NCBI RefSeq assembly: GCF_015101885.1
Contig: NZ_CP062941.1
Span: 372,001 to 436,000 of the forward strand
Origin: Massilia litorea
GTDB taxonomy: Bacteria; Pseudomonadota; Gammaproteobacteria; Burkholderiales; Burkholderiaceae_D
DNA: 64,000 nucleotides
Reading direction: 5' to 3'
Every line of letters starts with the position of its first letter. Within the stretch, counting starts at the first letter, position 1. Positions 42,993-51,671 of the stretch are shown one piece after another. The translations under genes were made by a program, and so were the position numbers. The notes beneath the pieces were generated by a model. That model was not told the DNA's origin, ran no database searches, and saw only the letters and a program-made list of their open reading frames with translations.

Positions 42993-43016
42993 GTAGGGTG
43001 GGCCTGCCCACCCTAC
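42993..43016. repeat. Minimal REP-like palindrome
   Basis: GTAGGGTGGGC and GCCCACCCTAC, 11-bp perfect arms with a 2-nt spacer. It is the same core as the repeats at 1637-1778 and 39675-39752 but without the tail. It lies between the DUF4382 and DUF2807 genes, 14 bp from the latter's stop. Confidence 0.7.
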
Positions 43017-43029
43017 GTATGCGACCGCC

Positions 43030-43656
43030 TCAATCGCCGGCGCTGACCGAGCCCAGTCCCTGCACCGACTTGTTGACGGTGCGCGGGCGGCCGTAATAAC
43101 TGAGGCTGCCCATGCCCTGCACCTTCACATCGAGCCGGTCCTTCGCGTACACCTTGACGTCGCCGATGCCCTGGAAGCGGATATCGGTCTCGTTCGCGAT
43201 CAGGGCCCTGGCGTCGACCTCGCCCACGCCTTCGGCCGTCATTTTGAACGTTTTCACCTGGCCGTTGATGGCCATGCTGCCGGCGCCGCGGTAGCCCACG
43301 TCGAGGCGCTCGCCGCGCACGTTATCGAGTTTGATTTCGCCGGCCCCTTCGGCATTGAATGCGCGCAGCTGGGGCATGGCGATGATGATGCGCTGGTCGT
43401 CGTGGGCGGTGTTGACATTCTTGTCGCGCATGCGCACGCGCAGCTCGCCGTTCACGACTTCGCTCGTGAGGTTATCGAGGAATTTGTCGCTGCCGCGCAC
43501 ACGCAGTGACTGCTGCGCCGCGCTTGCATCGACGGTGACGCTGATCGGGCCCTGCACATTGATCGAGGTGAATGGCGCGGCGGCGCGCACCTGGTCGGCG
43601 GCCGATGCGGCACCGGCGGAGAGGGAGAGAGCGAGGACGAGAGGCAGAGCGCGCAT
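43030..43656 (-). CDS. DUF2807 (GIN-domain) putative auto-transporter adhesin head protein
   Basis: A 208-residue exported protein with signal peptide ending GAASA and a DUF2807 right-handed beta-solenoid: PFTSINVQGPISVTVDASAA and the regular turns GAGEIKLDNVRGERLDVGYR, GVGEVDARA and GIGDVKVYAKDRLDVKVQG. AGGAA precedes the ATG. The family is common on bacterial surfaces or in the periplasm; a precise role is not known. It stands alone. Confidence 0.85.
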   Translation of the reverse strand: MRALPLVLALSLSAGAASAADQVRAAAPFTSINVQGPISVTVDASAAQQSLRVRGSDKFLDNLTSEVVNGELRVRMRDKNVNTAHDDQRIIIAMPQLRAFNAEGAGEIKLDNVRGERLDVGYRGAGSMAINGQVKTFKMTAEGVGEVDARALIANETDIRFQGIGDVKVYAKDRLDVKVQGMGSLSYYGRPRTVNKSVQGLGSVSAGD

Positions 43657-43741
43657 GATGATTTCCTGTTTCGTTGGAGTGAAATCATTCTAGGACGGCC
43701 CTTTCACGAAAGAGCCCGTTTTGCGACGAACTGCACGATTC

Positions 43742-43777
43742 GCCGGATGCGCTGCCGTTGCAGGCGGCGCATCCGGC
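43742..43777 (-). terminator. Hairpin after the tartrate/malate dehydrogenase gene
   Basis: GCCGGATGCGC and GCGCATCCGGC form an 11-pair perfect stem around a 14-nt loop, 13 bp after the stop of the gene at 43791. There is no T-run, so termination may be partial or rho-assisted. Confidence 0.55.
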
Positions 43778-43790
43778 TGCAAGGAGCTGC

Positions 43791-44879
43791 TTACGCCTGC
43801 GTGCGCAGGTACTCGGCGATGGCCTTGCCGACTTCGGTCGTATTCGCCGTGCCGCCCATGTCCGGCGTGCGCGGGCCCTGGGTCAGGCAGGTTTCCATCG
43901 CCTGCACGATGGCGTCGTGGGCGGCCGTGTAGTTCGAGTCGCCCTGCCCCAGGAACTCGAACATCATCGCGCCCGACCAGATCATCGCGATCGGGTTGGC
44001 GATGTTCTTGCCGTAGATGTCGGGCGCGGAACCGTGGACCGGCTCGAACAGCGACGGGAAGGTCCGCTCCGGGTTCAGGTTGGCCGAGGGCGCGATGCCG
44101 ATCGTGCCGGCGCAGGCAGGCCCCAGGTCCGACAGGATGTCGCCGAACAGGTTCGAAGCGACCACCACATCGAAGCGTTCCGGCGACAGCACGAAGCGCG
44201 CGGCCAGGATGTCGACGTGGTACTTGTCCCACTTGACGTCGCCGTACTGCTCGCCCATGGCGGCCACGCGCTCGTCCCAGTAGGGCATCGAGATCGCGAT
44301 GCCGTTCGACTTGGTGGCGGCGGTCAGGTGTTTCTTCGGACGGCGCCGGGCCAGTTCGAAGGCGTACTTCAGGATGCGGTCGGTGCCGTGGCGGGTAAAG
44401 ACGGCTTCCTGCAGCACCAGTTCGCGCTCGGTCCCTTCGAACATGCGCCCGCCCACCGACGAATACTCGCCTTCGGTGTTTTCGCGCACCACATAGAAAT
44501 CGATGTCGCCGGGCTTCTTGTTCGCCAGCGGGCACGGCACGCCAGGCATCAGGCGCACCGGGCGCAGGTTCACGTACTGGTCGAATTCGCGGCGGAATTT
44601 CAACAGCGAACCCCACAGCGAGATGTGGTCGGGCACGATATCCGGCCAGCCGACGGCGCCGAAATAGATCGCCTCGAAGCCGCTCAGTTGCTCCTTCCAG
44701 TCGTCCGGCATCATCTTGCCGTGCTTGGCGTAATAGTCGCAATCGGCCCATTCGAAGGTGGTGAACTCGAGCCCGATGTCGAAACGTCTGGCGGTCGCCT
44801 CGAGGGCGCGCAGGCCTTCCGGCATCACTTCCTTGCCGATGCCGTCACCGGCGATCACGGCGATCTTGTGGGTTTTCAT
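43791..44879 (-). CDS. Tartrate/D-malate dehydrogenase (isocitrate/isopropylmalate dehydrogenase family)
   Basis: A 362-residue NAD-dependent beta-decarboxylating dehydrogenase. Marks are IAVIAGDGIGKEVMPEG, NLRPVRLMPGVPCPLANKKP, the YVVRENTEGEYSSVGG active-site segment, and the Asp-rich metal site NLFGDILSDLGPACAGTIGI. The NLRPVRL-type loop and the surroundings favour tartrate dehydrogenase/D-malate dehydrogenase (TtuC/DmlA) over leucine biosynthesis. It is divergent from a DmlR-like LysR regulator. GGAGAGAG precedes the ATG at 44879. Confidence 0.9.
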   Translation of the reverse strand: MKTHKIAVIAGDGIGKEVMPEGLRALEATARRFDIGLEFTTFEWADCDYYAKHGKMMPDDWKEQLSGFEAIYFGAVGWPDIVPDHISLWGSLLKFRREFDQYVNLRPVRLMPGVPCPLANKKPGDIDFYVVRENTEGEYSSVGGRMFEGTERELVLQEAVFTRHGTDRILKYAFELARRRPKKHLTAATKSNGIAISMPYWDERVAAMGEQYGDVKWDKYHVDILAARFVLSPERFDVVVASNLFGDILSDLGPACAGTIGIAPSANLNPERTFPSLFEPVHGSAPDIYGKNIANPIAMIWSGAMMFEFLGQGDSNYTAAHDAIVQAMETCLTQGPRTPDMGGTANTTEVGKAIAEYLRTQA

Positions 44880-44940
44880 GTCTCTCTCCTGGGTCTGGGT
44901 GGTAACGAATGGATACCAGCATAACGCATTACAGGGCGTT

Positions 44941-44946
44941 TATAAT
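44941..44946 (+). promoter_or_regulatory. -10 element for the DmlR-like gene
   Basis: A perfect TATAAT 38 bp before the GTG at 44979. Transcription from here would begin near 44953, leaving too little leader for an ATG at 44961, so it supports the GTG start. No clear -35 is seen, in keeping with an activated or autoregulated promoter. Confidence 0.5.
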
Positions 44947-44978
44947 CGCCACTGACGTGAATGCAAAGGACACGAATC

Positions 44979-45890
44979 GTGAACAATCTCCTTCAGAATG
45001 ACGACCTGCGTGTCTTCGTCACCGTGGTGCGCAAGGGCAGCTTCGCGGCCGCCGCGGAAGAGCTCGGCATGTCGCCGGCCTATGTGAGCAAGCGCATCGG
45101 CGTGCTGGAAGGCATCCTGAACGTCCGCCTGTTCCAGCGCACCACGCGCCGCATCGTCATCACGGGCGACGGCGAACAGGTGTACGCGCGCGCGCAAACC
45201 ATCCTCGAGAACCTCGACGACCTGATCGACGAGGTCTCCGAACGGCGCCGCGCACCCAGCGGCATGCTGCGCATCTGCAGCAGCTTCGGCTTCGGGCGCA
45301 AGCTGGTGGCGCCGGCGATCGCGCGGCTGGCCGCGGCCTATCCGGGCCTGCAGATCCGCTTCGAAGTCTTCGACCGCCTGGTCGATACCGTGGCCGAAGG
45401 CTTCGATCTCGACGTGCGCGTGGGCGACGAGATCGCCCCGCAACTGATCGCGCGCCGCCTGCGCCCGAACGGCCGCATCCTGTGCGCCTCCCCTGCCTAC
45501 CTGGCGCGCCACGGCACGCCGAAGAATCTGCAGGACCTCGCCGGCCACCAGTGCCTGCCGATCAAGGAGCGCGACCACCCCTTCGGCGTCTGGCGCCTGC
45601 GCGGGAAAAACGGGGAAGAGACGGTCAAAGTGTCGGGCGCGCTGTCGACCAACCACGGCGAGATCGCGCTGCGCTGGGCGCTCGACGGCGCCGGCATCGT
45701 GCTGCGTTCGCGCTGGGATGCCCAGCCCTACCTGGACGCCGGCACCCTGGCCGTGGTGCTGCCGGAGTACACGCAGGAGGCGAACGTGTGGGCCGTGTAC
45801 CCGCAGCGCCTGGCCGGGTCGGCGAAGCTGCGGGTGTGCGTGGAGTTCCTGGACCAGCACCTGGAGATGCCGCGCCACGGAGCCGCCTGA
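44979..45890 (+). CDS. LysR family regulator, DmlR-like
   Basis: A 303-residue regulator: NDDLRVFVTVVRKGSFAAAA and LGMSPAYVSKRIGVLEGILN form the DNA-binding domain, followed by the effector domain. The GTG at 44979 has AAAGGA upstream and a nearby -10; an ATG at 44961 lacks both. Divergence from the tartrate/D-malate dehydrogenase across 100 bp indicates it activates that gene in response to malate or tartrate, as DmlR does for dmlA. Confidence 0.9.
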   Translation: MNNLLQNDDLRVFVTVVRKGSFAAAAEELGMSPAYVSKRIGVLEGILNVRLFQRTTRRIVITGDGEQVYARAQTILENLDDLIDEVSERRRAPSGMLRICSSFGFGRKLVAPAIARLAAAYPGLQIRFEVFDRLVDTVAEGFDLDVRVGDEIAPQLIARRLRPNGRILCASPAYLARHGTPKNLQDLAGHQCLPIKERDHPFGVWRLRGKNGEETVKVSGALSTNHGEIALRWALDGAGIVLRSRWDAQPYLDAGTLAVVLPEYTQEANVWAVYPQRLAGSAKLRVCVEFLDQHLEMPRHGAA

Positions 45891-45906
45891 ATGGCGGCCG
45901 CGGCCG

Positions 45907-46860
45907 TCATGCCACGCCGCCGAGTGTTGCCTCTTCCAGTTCGCCCGCCGCCACTTCCCTGCCGCCACTGGCCGGCCGGCTGCGCACGATCAGCCGGTTG
46001 ATATAGGGGTCATGAGGCAGGGTCGCGAGGTATTCGGGCTCGTACTCGTACAGGAAGCAGGGCAGGATCGAATACTGGAAGGACAGCAGCAGGCGCGCGG
46101 CGCGGCGCGGCGTCTCGCCCTTGTGCAGTCCCGCCGTATCGACCGCGAACCCGAAGCCCTGCGCGCCGGTTTGCCGCGCGATGCGCGCACCGAAGCGCGC
46201 GTGCACCGCGGCATCGTCCAGCACAGGCAAACGTGCTGTTCGCCGGTCCAGGTGCGTGCCCCTCACGTAGACATGCGGGCCGCTCGCATCGTCGACCGGG
46301 GTCAGGTAAACCATGATCCGAAAGGCCAGCCAGTCTTCCGAATCGCGATGGAATTTCTGGACGTCCCCGGATGCCGATTCCCCCGGAAAGGACCAGCGCG
46401 CACTGAGCCCGGACAGGGTCGGCGTGCATCCCAGGTACTGCCTGGCCAGGTCGAGGAGCGCCGGGCTGTTCGACAGGGCGAGCAGATAGGGACAGGTCAC
46501 CAGGTCAGCGAGGGCGTAATTGGCGAAAGCCACGCCGTCGGGCCTGGCGTCCACGATGAACGGAACCGCACCGCGGGCCGCGACGCACTTGTCCGCCAGG
46601 TGCAGGAGCACCTCCCTGCACTGTTCATCCGACAGCACCTGCCCCAGGGGCGCGATGCCGTCGGTCCGCAATGCCGACACGAGCTCGCTGCACCCACCAG
46701 CTCCAGTCCGGAAGCGCCCGGTCCGGCACGCCACCCAGAACCGCAGCAGGGAAATCGACGCTCGGCGAAGCACGGGGTTGGTGATCACGCGCTGCAGATA
46801 ATACAAAGACAGTCGGGGAACCCTGCGCTTCAGGGGAGAATCCACTCCGATGTATTTCAC
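45907..46860 (-). CDS. Phytanoyl-CoA dioxygenase (PhyH)-like 2OG oxygenase
   Basis: A 317-residue protein with a PhyH-type core: FHRDSEDW (His171, Asp173) as first iron ligands, ASGPHVYVRGTH as the conserved turn, and a distal His246 (DTAGLHKGETP). The N-terminal 55 residues are basic and lack family features. The start is the GTG at 46860, preceded by GGAGGA; longer upstream frames have no ribosome site. Substrate unknown. It converges on the DmlR-like gene with 16 bp between and is not linked to other genes. Confidence 0.8.
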   Translation of the reverse strand: MKYIGVDSPLKRRVPRLSLYYLQRVITNPVLRRASISLLRFWVACRTGRFRTGAGGCSELVSALRTDGIAPLGQVLSDEQCREVLLHLADKCVAARGAVPFIVDARPDGVAFANYALADLVTCPYLLALSNSPALLDLARQYLGCTPTLSGLSARWSFPGESASGDVQKFHRDSEDWLAFRIMVYLTPVDDASGPHVYVRGTHLDRRTARLPVLDDAAVHARFGARIARQTGAQGFGFAVDTAGLHKGETPRRAARLLLSFQYSILPCFLYEYEPEYLATLPHDPYINRLIVRSRPASGGREVAAGELEEATLGGVA

Positions 46861-47135
46861 GCATCCTCCACGCAAGGGATGAACAGCGGTTGAACGAACA
46901 GAGCAGCCACCCGGACATCGTGCGCGACCGAAACGGGAGAGCCGGCCCGACCATAGCGTGAAAAATATGCTTAAGCAATAAATGTGAACGGAGGAATTTT
47001 TTGGTGTCACCTTGCAAGAAGGTGGCATGTGCCGTCACGCCGCAGCGGCTGGCGGGATCGGCGAAGATGGGGGATACGCGTAATTCCTGGCCCGGCACCG
47101 GGAGCTGCCGAGCCAGGAAGCGGGCCGGATGATGC
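46861..47135. other. 275-bp intergenic region, no gene seen
   Basis: Upstream of the PhyH-like gene and downstream of the VOC gene, both on the minus strand. The part at 46965-47000 is AT-rich and could hold the PhyH gene's promoter. No hairpin terminator with a T-run was found for the VOC gene. Confidence 0.5.
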
Positions 47136-47528
47136 CTACTTCACGCGGTACAGCGCGCAGAGTTTGTTGCCGTCCGGGTCGCGCACATAGGCCAGGTGCA
47201 GCGCGCCCATGGCGCCTTCGCGCAGGCCGGGCGCGTCCTCGATCGAGGTGCCGCCATGCGCCAGCGCGACGTCGTGGAACTGCTGCACCTGCTCGGGCGA
47301 GCTGCACTTGAAACCGATCGTGCCGCCGTTCGCGCAGGTCGCCGCTTCGCCGTTGATCGGTTCGGTGATGCCGAAGCTGCTGCCCTCGTGGCGATAGAAC
47401 AGCCGGGTGTGGCCGGAAGGTCCCTGGTTGCGGTACGGTTCGCCTGCCCCGAGTGTGCCGAGTACGGCGTCGTAAAAGCGCTTCGAGCGTTCGATGTCGT
47501 TCGAACCGATCATGACGTGACTGAACAT
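47136..47528 (-). CDS. VOC (glyoxalase/bleomycin-resistance-like) family protein
   Basis: A 130-residue vicinal-oxygen-chelate protein: MFSHVMIGSNDIERSKRFYD at the start, RLFYRHEGSSFGITEP mid-way, and LAYVRDPDGNKLCALYRVK at the end. The His (SHVMIG) and Asp/Glu positions could hold a metal. AAGGAG precedes the ATG. Such single-module proteins act as glyoxalases, dioxygenases or antibiotic-binding proteins; the role here is unknown. Confidence 0.88.
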   Translation of the reverse strand: MFSHVMIGSNDIERSKRFYDAVLGTLGAGEPYRNQGPSGHTRLFYRHEGSSFGITEPINGEAATCANGGTIGFKCSSPEQVQQFHDVALAHGGTSIEDAPGLREGAMGALHLAYVRDPDGNKLCALYRVK

Positions 47529-47649
47529 GCTGTCTCCTTGTCTGGCTTCGATTACATATCGAAGGCGGTGTTATTGGATGAATCCGGAATCGGACGAGTG
47601 CAAGCTTAAATTAAAACCGTCTTTCCTGGCAAACTCCATCCGCGAATGC

Positions 47650-47677
47650 AAAAAACCCGCCAATGGGCGGGTTTTTA
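47650..47677. terminator. Terminator of the cold-shock gene (bidirectional)
   Basis: CCCGCC and GGCGGG close a 4-nt loop (AATG), with five A before and five T after. On the minus strand it ends the csp transcript 70 bp after the stop codon. Confidence 0.87.
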
Positions 47678-47746
47678 TATTGCCGAATAAGCGCGGCAGC
47701 GCCCATGCTATCTGCGTGGTGCGCGCCGGTTATCCGCATCGGCGAA

Positions 47747-47956
47747 TTAAATCGCGCAGATGCTTCCGGCTTTTTCGCCTTTAGGACCGGTCGAGCGCAC
47801 GAACGAAACGCGCTGGTTTTCGGCCAGGCTCTTGAAGCCTTCCGACTGGATATCCTGGAAATGGGCGAACAAGTCGCCGCCGCCTGCATCAGGCGTGATG
47901 AAGCCGAAGCCTTTTGCATCGTTGAACCATTTGACGGTGCCGGTTTGAGTAGTCAT
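47747..47956 (-). CDS. Cold-shock-domain protein (CspA family)
   Basis: A 69-residue single-stranded nucleic-acid-binding protein: [20 protein letters not shown] contains RNP1, and DLFAHFQDI is an RNP2 with Leu-Phe-Ala in place of the commoner VFVH. It acts as an RNA chaperone at low temperature or in stationary phase. The ATG at 47956 follows AAGGA. A longer upstream frame is not the start. A long leader is likely, as for other csp genes, and a short ORF lies in it. Confidence 0.94.
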   Translation of the reverse strand: MTTQTGTVKWFNDAKGFGFITPDAGGGDLFAHFQDIQSEGFKSLAENQRVSFVRSTGPKGEKAGSICAI

Positions 47957-48001
47957 TTTACATTCCTTGTTTTGCATGGGGCGAAGATGCCCGAAATGCA
48001 C

Positions 48002-48169
48002 TTACGACCAAGAGGGGGAGTAACGGAGGAAATCAAACAGGACTGCCGAAAAGGCAAGGCGGGAAAGAAAGACCAACAATAACAACGACTTGATGTAGTG
48101 CGAGATGGAAGATACAGGTATTTTCCGGATTTGCCTAATCATTTCGGATTTAATTTCGGCCCTGTGCAT
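48002..48169 (-). CDS. Possible 55-residue membrane peptide upstream of the csp gene
   Basis: GAAGGG stands before an ATG at 48169. The peptide has a basic start (MHRAEIKSEMIRQIRKIP) and one hydrophobic segment (SLLLLVFLSRLAFSAVLFDF). It ends 45 bp before the csp ATG, in the region expected to be the csp leader. It may be a leader peptide, a small toxin-like membrane protein, or a chance frame. No family is recognised. Confidence 0.3.
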   Translation of the reverse strand: MHRAEIKSEMIRQIRKIPVSSISHYIKSLLLLVFLSRLAFSAVLFDFLRYSPSWS

Positions 48170-48271
48170 TTTCCCTTCATTTATTAGGAACGAAGAAATG
48201 ACTGTTAAGATCCGCAAACCCGTTCGAGGCGAATCGCGCTGAATCGGGAGCAATCAGGATTCAAATAAACA

Positions 48272-49432
48272 ATGACCCAACACCGACTCGGCAATTTCAT
48301 CCACGACAAGATGGAATCCATCTTGCAGGCATGGGAGGATTTTGCGCGCACCATCGAGCCGCCCGCGTTGACCATGGACGACACCGAATTGCGCGACCAC
48401 GCCCGCCAGATGCTGACCGCCTTCGCGTCCGACCTGGCAACGGCGCAATCCGAGCGCGAGCGCTCCGCCAAGTCGAAGGGGCTGGGAAAGCGCGGGCCGG
48501 ACGATACGGCCGCGGAAATCCATGCCGAAGCGCGGCTGCTGTCGGGCTACACGGTGGTCCAGCTAGTGTCGGAATACCGCGCCCTGCGCTCGAGCGTGCT
48601 CACCCTCTGGGCGGCCGATGTCGGGGACGCCGGCACGCCCAACATGGGCGACGTGACACGCTTCAACGAGGCGGTCGACCAGGCACTGGCCGAGTCGGTG
48701 GCGCGCTATGAGTTCATGGTCAAGCAATCGCAGAACATGTTCCTGGCCATCCTCGGCCACGACCTGCGCAACCCGCTCGGGACCGTGGTCACCGGCTCGA
48801 ACTTCCTGATGCAGGCGGTCGACATCCCGCCGAGGTACGTGCTGGTGGCCACCAGGATGTTCAACAGCGCCAAGCGCATGAGCAAATTGATCAACGACCT
48901 GATCGACTTCACGCGCACCCATCTCGGGCCCGGCATCCCGATCCAGGTCAAGCTGGGCAACCTGGTGGGGGTGTGCGAAGAAGTGGTCGACGAAATGCGG
49001 ACCTATCACCCGGAGCGCCTGATCGAGCTGCACGTGCCGGCCAAGATCGAGGCGATTTTCGACGAGAGCCGCCTGGCCCAGGTGCTGTCGAACCTGATCG
49101 GCAATGCGATCCAGTACGGCACCCCCGACGAACCCGTGTCGGTGCGCCTGGCAGGCGACGGCGACGATGTCGTGGTGACGATTAACAACCGCGGCGCACC
49201 CATCGCGGTGGATCACATCCGCACCATTTTCGATCCGATGGTGCGGATCGCCGCCAACGCCGGCATCGCCGACAGCGGCTACATGGAACGCACGAGCCTG
49301 GGCATCGGCCTGTATATTTCGCGTCAAATCGTCCATTCGCATGGAGGCACGGTCGGCGTCGAATCGAATGCGGCCGACGGCACGACCTTCACCATGACCA
49401 TGCCGCGCCTGCCGGCGGGATTCCGCTCATAG
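48272..49432 (+). CDS. Soluble sensor histidine kinase, RsbRD-like N-terminus
   Basis: A 386-residue kinase with no membrane helix. The N-terminal 150 residues are helical (LGNFIHDKMESILQAWEDFA; HAEARLLSGYTVVQLVSEYR) and resemble the RsbT-co-antagonist/RsbRD type. Then come the phospho-acceptor His163 in LGHDLRNPLG and an ATPase domain with LSNLIGNAIQYG, a weak G1 region (NNRGAPIAVDHIRTIFDPMV) and SLGIGLYISRQIV. No response regulator is adjacent. The weak ribosome site suggests low expression. It converges on the OYE gene. Confidence 0.88.
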   Translation: MTQHRLGNFIHDKMESILQAWEDFARTIEPPALTMDDTELRDHARQMLTAFASDLATAQSERERSAKSKGLGKRGPDDTAAEIHAEARLLSGYTVVQLVSEYRALRSSVLTLWAADVGDAGTPNMGDVTRFNEAVDQALAESVARYEFMVKQSQNMFLAILGHDLRNPLGTVVTGSNFLMQAVDIPPRYVLVATRMFNSAKRMSKLINDLIDFTRTHLGPGIPIQVKLGNLVGVCEEVVDEMRTYHPERLIELHVPAKIEAIFDESRLAQVLSNLIGNAIQYGTPDEPVSVRLAGDGDDVVVTINNRGAPIAVDHIRTIFDPMVRIAANAGIADSGYMERTSLGIGLYISRQIVHSHGGTVGVESNAADGTTFTMTMPRLPAGFRS

Positions 49433-49490
49433 CGTGAACGGATCCGAAGCCGGCAGAGCGCTCCCGGCCTGCGCACTCCAGGCTTGACGG

Positions 49491-50606
49491 TCAGGCCGCG
49501 GCCTGGAACGCCAGTTCGCTGTTCTTGATATTGGCAATCGGCCCGAGGATGGCGCCGTCGAATTCACGCGGCGCGATGCCCTTCTCGAACAGCTTCGGCA
49601 TGTCCGGGTTGGCCAGCGCCCCGCGGCCAAGCGCAACGATGTCCGCGCCCAGCTCCAGCGCTTCGGCGGCCCGCTCGATGGCGTGCAGTGAACCGTTGGC
49701 GATGATCGTCACGCCTGGCGCATGGCGCCGCGCCAGCGCGATGAGGGTATCGCTGCCGCCCTCGAAAGCCGGTTGCCAGGCTTCGAACTCGGTGACGTGG
49801 ATGAAGTCGGCCCCGGCTTGCGCCAGCGCGCCGAAAATCGCTGCCGCGTCCCGCTCTCCGCCCGGCCACTTGGCCTTGAAGTCGTTGACCTTGCCTTGCG
49901 AGATGCGGATCCCCACCGGCACCTGGTCGCCGAGTGCCGCCTTGACGGCGCGCAGCACCTCCACCAGCAGCCGCACCCGTCCCTGTATGTCGCCACCCCA
50001 GCCGTCGTCGCGCAGGTTGGTGTGGGCGGTCAGGAACTGGTCCAGCAGGTAGCCGTTGGCGCCGTGGATTTCGACGCCGTCGAAGCCGCCCACGCGCACC
50101 GCCCGCAGGGCCGACTGGACAAAGCCGTCGATCGCCTCGGCGATGTCCTGTTCGCTCATCTGCACGGGCGTCGGGTAGCGGCCTTCGCCATAATAAAAGC
50201 CCATCTGTTCACCGGCCGGCTGGACCGCGGATGGCCCGGCGGTATGCGAACGGAAGGGATTGTCCTGGCTGAGCGCCCCCGCATGCATCAGCTGCGCGAA
50301 CGCCAGCGCGCCGCCGCCGTGGACCGCGGCGATAATGTCGGCCCAGGCACGCGCCTGCTCGTCGTCGGCGATGCCGGGCTGGTAGCGGTAGCCTTGCGCA
50401 TAGGCCTTGTCGGTGTACAGGCCTTCGGTAATCACCAGGCCGAAGCCGCCGCGGGCGAAGCGGGTGTAATAGTCGCGCATGGCGGCGGTCGGCACGCCTG
50501 CGGCCGTGGCGGTCACGCGCGTCATTGGCGCCACCGCCAGACGGTTACGGAAATGCAGGCCCTTCATATCGTGTCCGGATAAAATCGGAGATTGGAAATC
50601 GGTCAT
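49491..50606 (-). CDS. Old yellow enzyme family NADH:flavin oxidoreductase
   Basis: A 371-residue FMN enzyme. LHFRNRLAVAPMTRVTATAA opens the barrel, and EIHGANGYLLDQFLTAHTN carries the His/Asn pair that binds the substrate's carbonyl. A later glycine-rich region (VTIIANGSLHAIERAAEALE, then GADIVALGRGALANPD) binds the FMN phosphate. It reduces activated alkenes, nitroesters or quinones. GGGAG precedes the ATG at 50606. It is divergent from a LysR regulator, a common arrangement for OYE genes induced by electrophiles. Confidence 0.93.
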   Translation of the reverse strand: MTDFQSPILSGHDMKGLHFRNRLAVAPMTRVTATAAGVPTAAMRDYYTRFARGGFGLVITEGLYTDKAYAQGYRYQPGIADDEQARAWADIIAAVHGGGALAFAQLMHAGALSQDNPFRSHTAGPSAVQPAGEQMGFYYGEGRYPTPVQMSEQDIAEAIDGFVQSALRAVRVGGFDGVEIHGANGYLLDQFLTAHTNLRDDGWGGDIQGRVRLLVEVLRAVKAALGDQVPVGIRISQGKVNDFKAKWPGGERDAAAIFGALAQAGADFIHVTEFEAWQPAFEGGSDTLIALARRHAPGVTIIANGSLHAIERAAEALELGADIVALGRGALANPDMPKLFEKGIAPREFDGAILGPIANIKNSELAFQAAA

Positions 50607-50728
50607 GCGGTATGCTCCCTCATCTGGCTTGCCCTGCGGATGCAGTGCTTCGGATACCATCCTAGATGACCGGGCGCGACAGAAACAGCCGCGCTCGTGT
50701 GAAACCGCCTTATCAAAATGGGTTATAA

Positions 50729-51637
50729 ATGCAGATCGCTGACGTACGCATTTTCCTGGCAGTGGCGGCCGCCGGCAGTCTCTCCGCCGCCGCGCGGCAA
50801 CTCAATATCGGGCCGATGCAGGTATCGCGCCGCATCGCCGTCCTCGAGCAGGAACTTGGCGTACGCCTGTTTCACCGCACCACCCGCTCGGTGGCGCTGA
50901 CGGCTGAAGGAGAGGCGTTTTCTCCTTATGCAAACACGATCGTCGAAGCCGAGGAAAGCGCGCGCGGCGAACTGCATCCGGCGCCGGCCACCGCGTCCGG
51001 CACCCTCAAGCTCACCGCCCCCAGCGTCTTCGGCCAGACCATCATCCTGCCTTTCCTGACGACGCTGCTGGAACAGCACCCCGACCTGTGCATCGACCTC
51101 GACCTGTCGGACCGGGTGCTGGACATCGTGGGACAGGGCCTGGACCTGGCGCTGCGCATCGCGACGCTGGAAGACTCGGAACTGGTCGCCAGGCGGATCG
51201 CGGGCAATCCCCGCATCATCTGCGCCGCGCCGCACTACCTCGCGCGCCATGGCATGCCGGCCCGGCTGGCGGACCTGGATGAGCACCAATGCATCGTGCT
51301 CCACAGCGTGCCGCGCTGGCCGGTACTGGTGCATGGCGAACTGCAGCGCAGGCGCGTCAATGCGCGCTTCACGACGAGCAGCGTCGATGCGGTGCGCACC
51401 GCCACCTTGCAGGGGCTGGGCCTGGCCATGCTCACCTACTGGGACGTGCACGAGCAATTGCGCGACGGCGCGCTGGTGGCCGTCGTGCTGGAAGACGCGG
51501 CGATGGAAGACCTGTCGGTGTGGGCGCTGACCCCGACGCGGCGCTACGCGCCGGCCCGGGTCAAGATCTTCCTTGACGCGCTGGAACAGGAGCTCGCGCG
51601 CCGGCAGCAGGGCCAGGGCATGGCGCCGGCGGCCTGA
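50729..51637 (+). CDS. LysR family transcriptional regulator
   Basis: A 302-residue regulator with VRIFLAVAAAGSLSAAARQL and NIGPMQVSRRIAVLEQELGV at the N-terminus. It belongs to the group that usually represses or activates the adjacent reductase. It is divergent from the OYE gene across 122 bp. No strong ribosome site is seen; the ATG at 50729 is the first in the gap and begins directly at the conserved helix. Confidence 0.91.
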   Translation: MQIADVRIFLAVAAAGSLSAAARQLNIGPMQVSRRIAVLEQELGVRLFHRTTRSVALTAEGEAFSPYANTIVEAEESARGELHPAPATASGTLKLTAPSVFGQTIILPFLTTLLEQHPDLCIDLDLSDRVLDIVGQGLDLALRIATLEDSELVARRIAGNPRIICAAPHYLARHGMPARLADLDEHQCIVLHSVPRWPVLVHGELQRRRVNARFTTSSVDAVRTATLQGLGLAMLTYWDVHEQLRDGALVAVVLEDAAMEDLSVWALTPTRRYAPARVKIFLDALEQELARRQQGQGMAPAA

Positions 51638-51671
51638 GCGTCCGGCCGACCCGATCAGGCCTGTGCTTGCG

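Noticed and set aside
48002..48253. 83-codon reading of the region upstream of csp, starting at TTG
   Set aside because: The TTG has no ribosome site; only the shorter 55-codon version from 48169 has any support.
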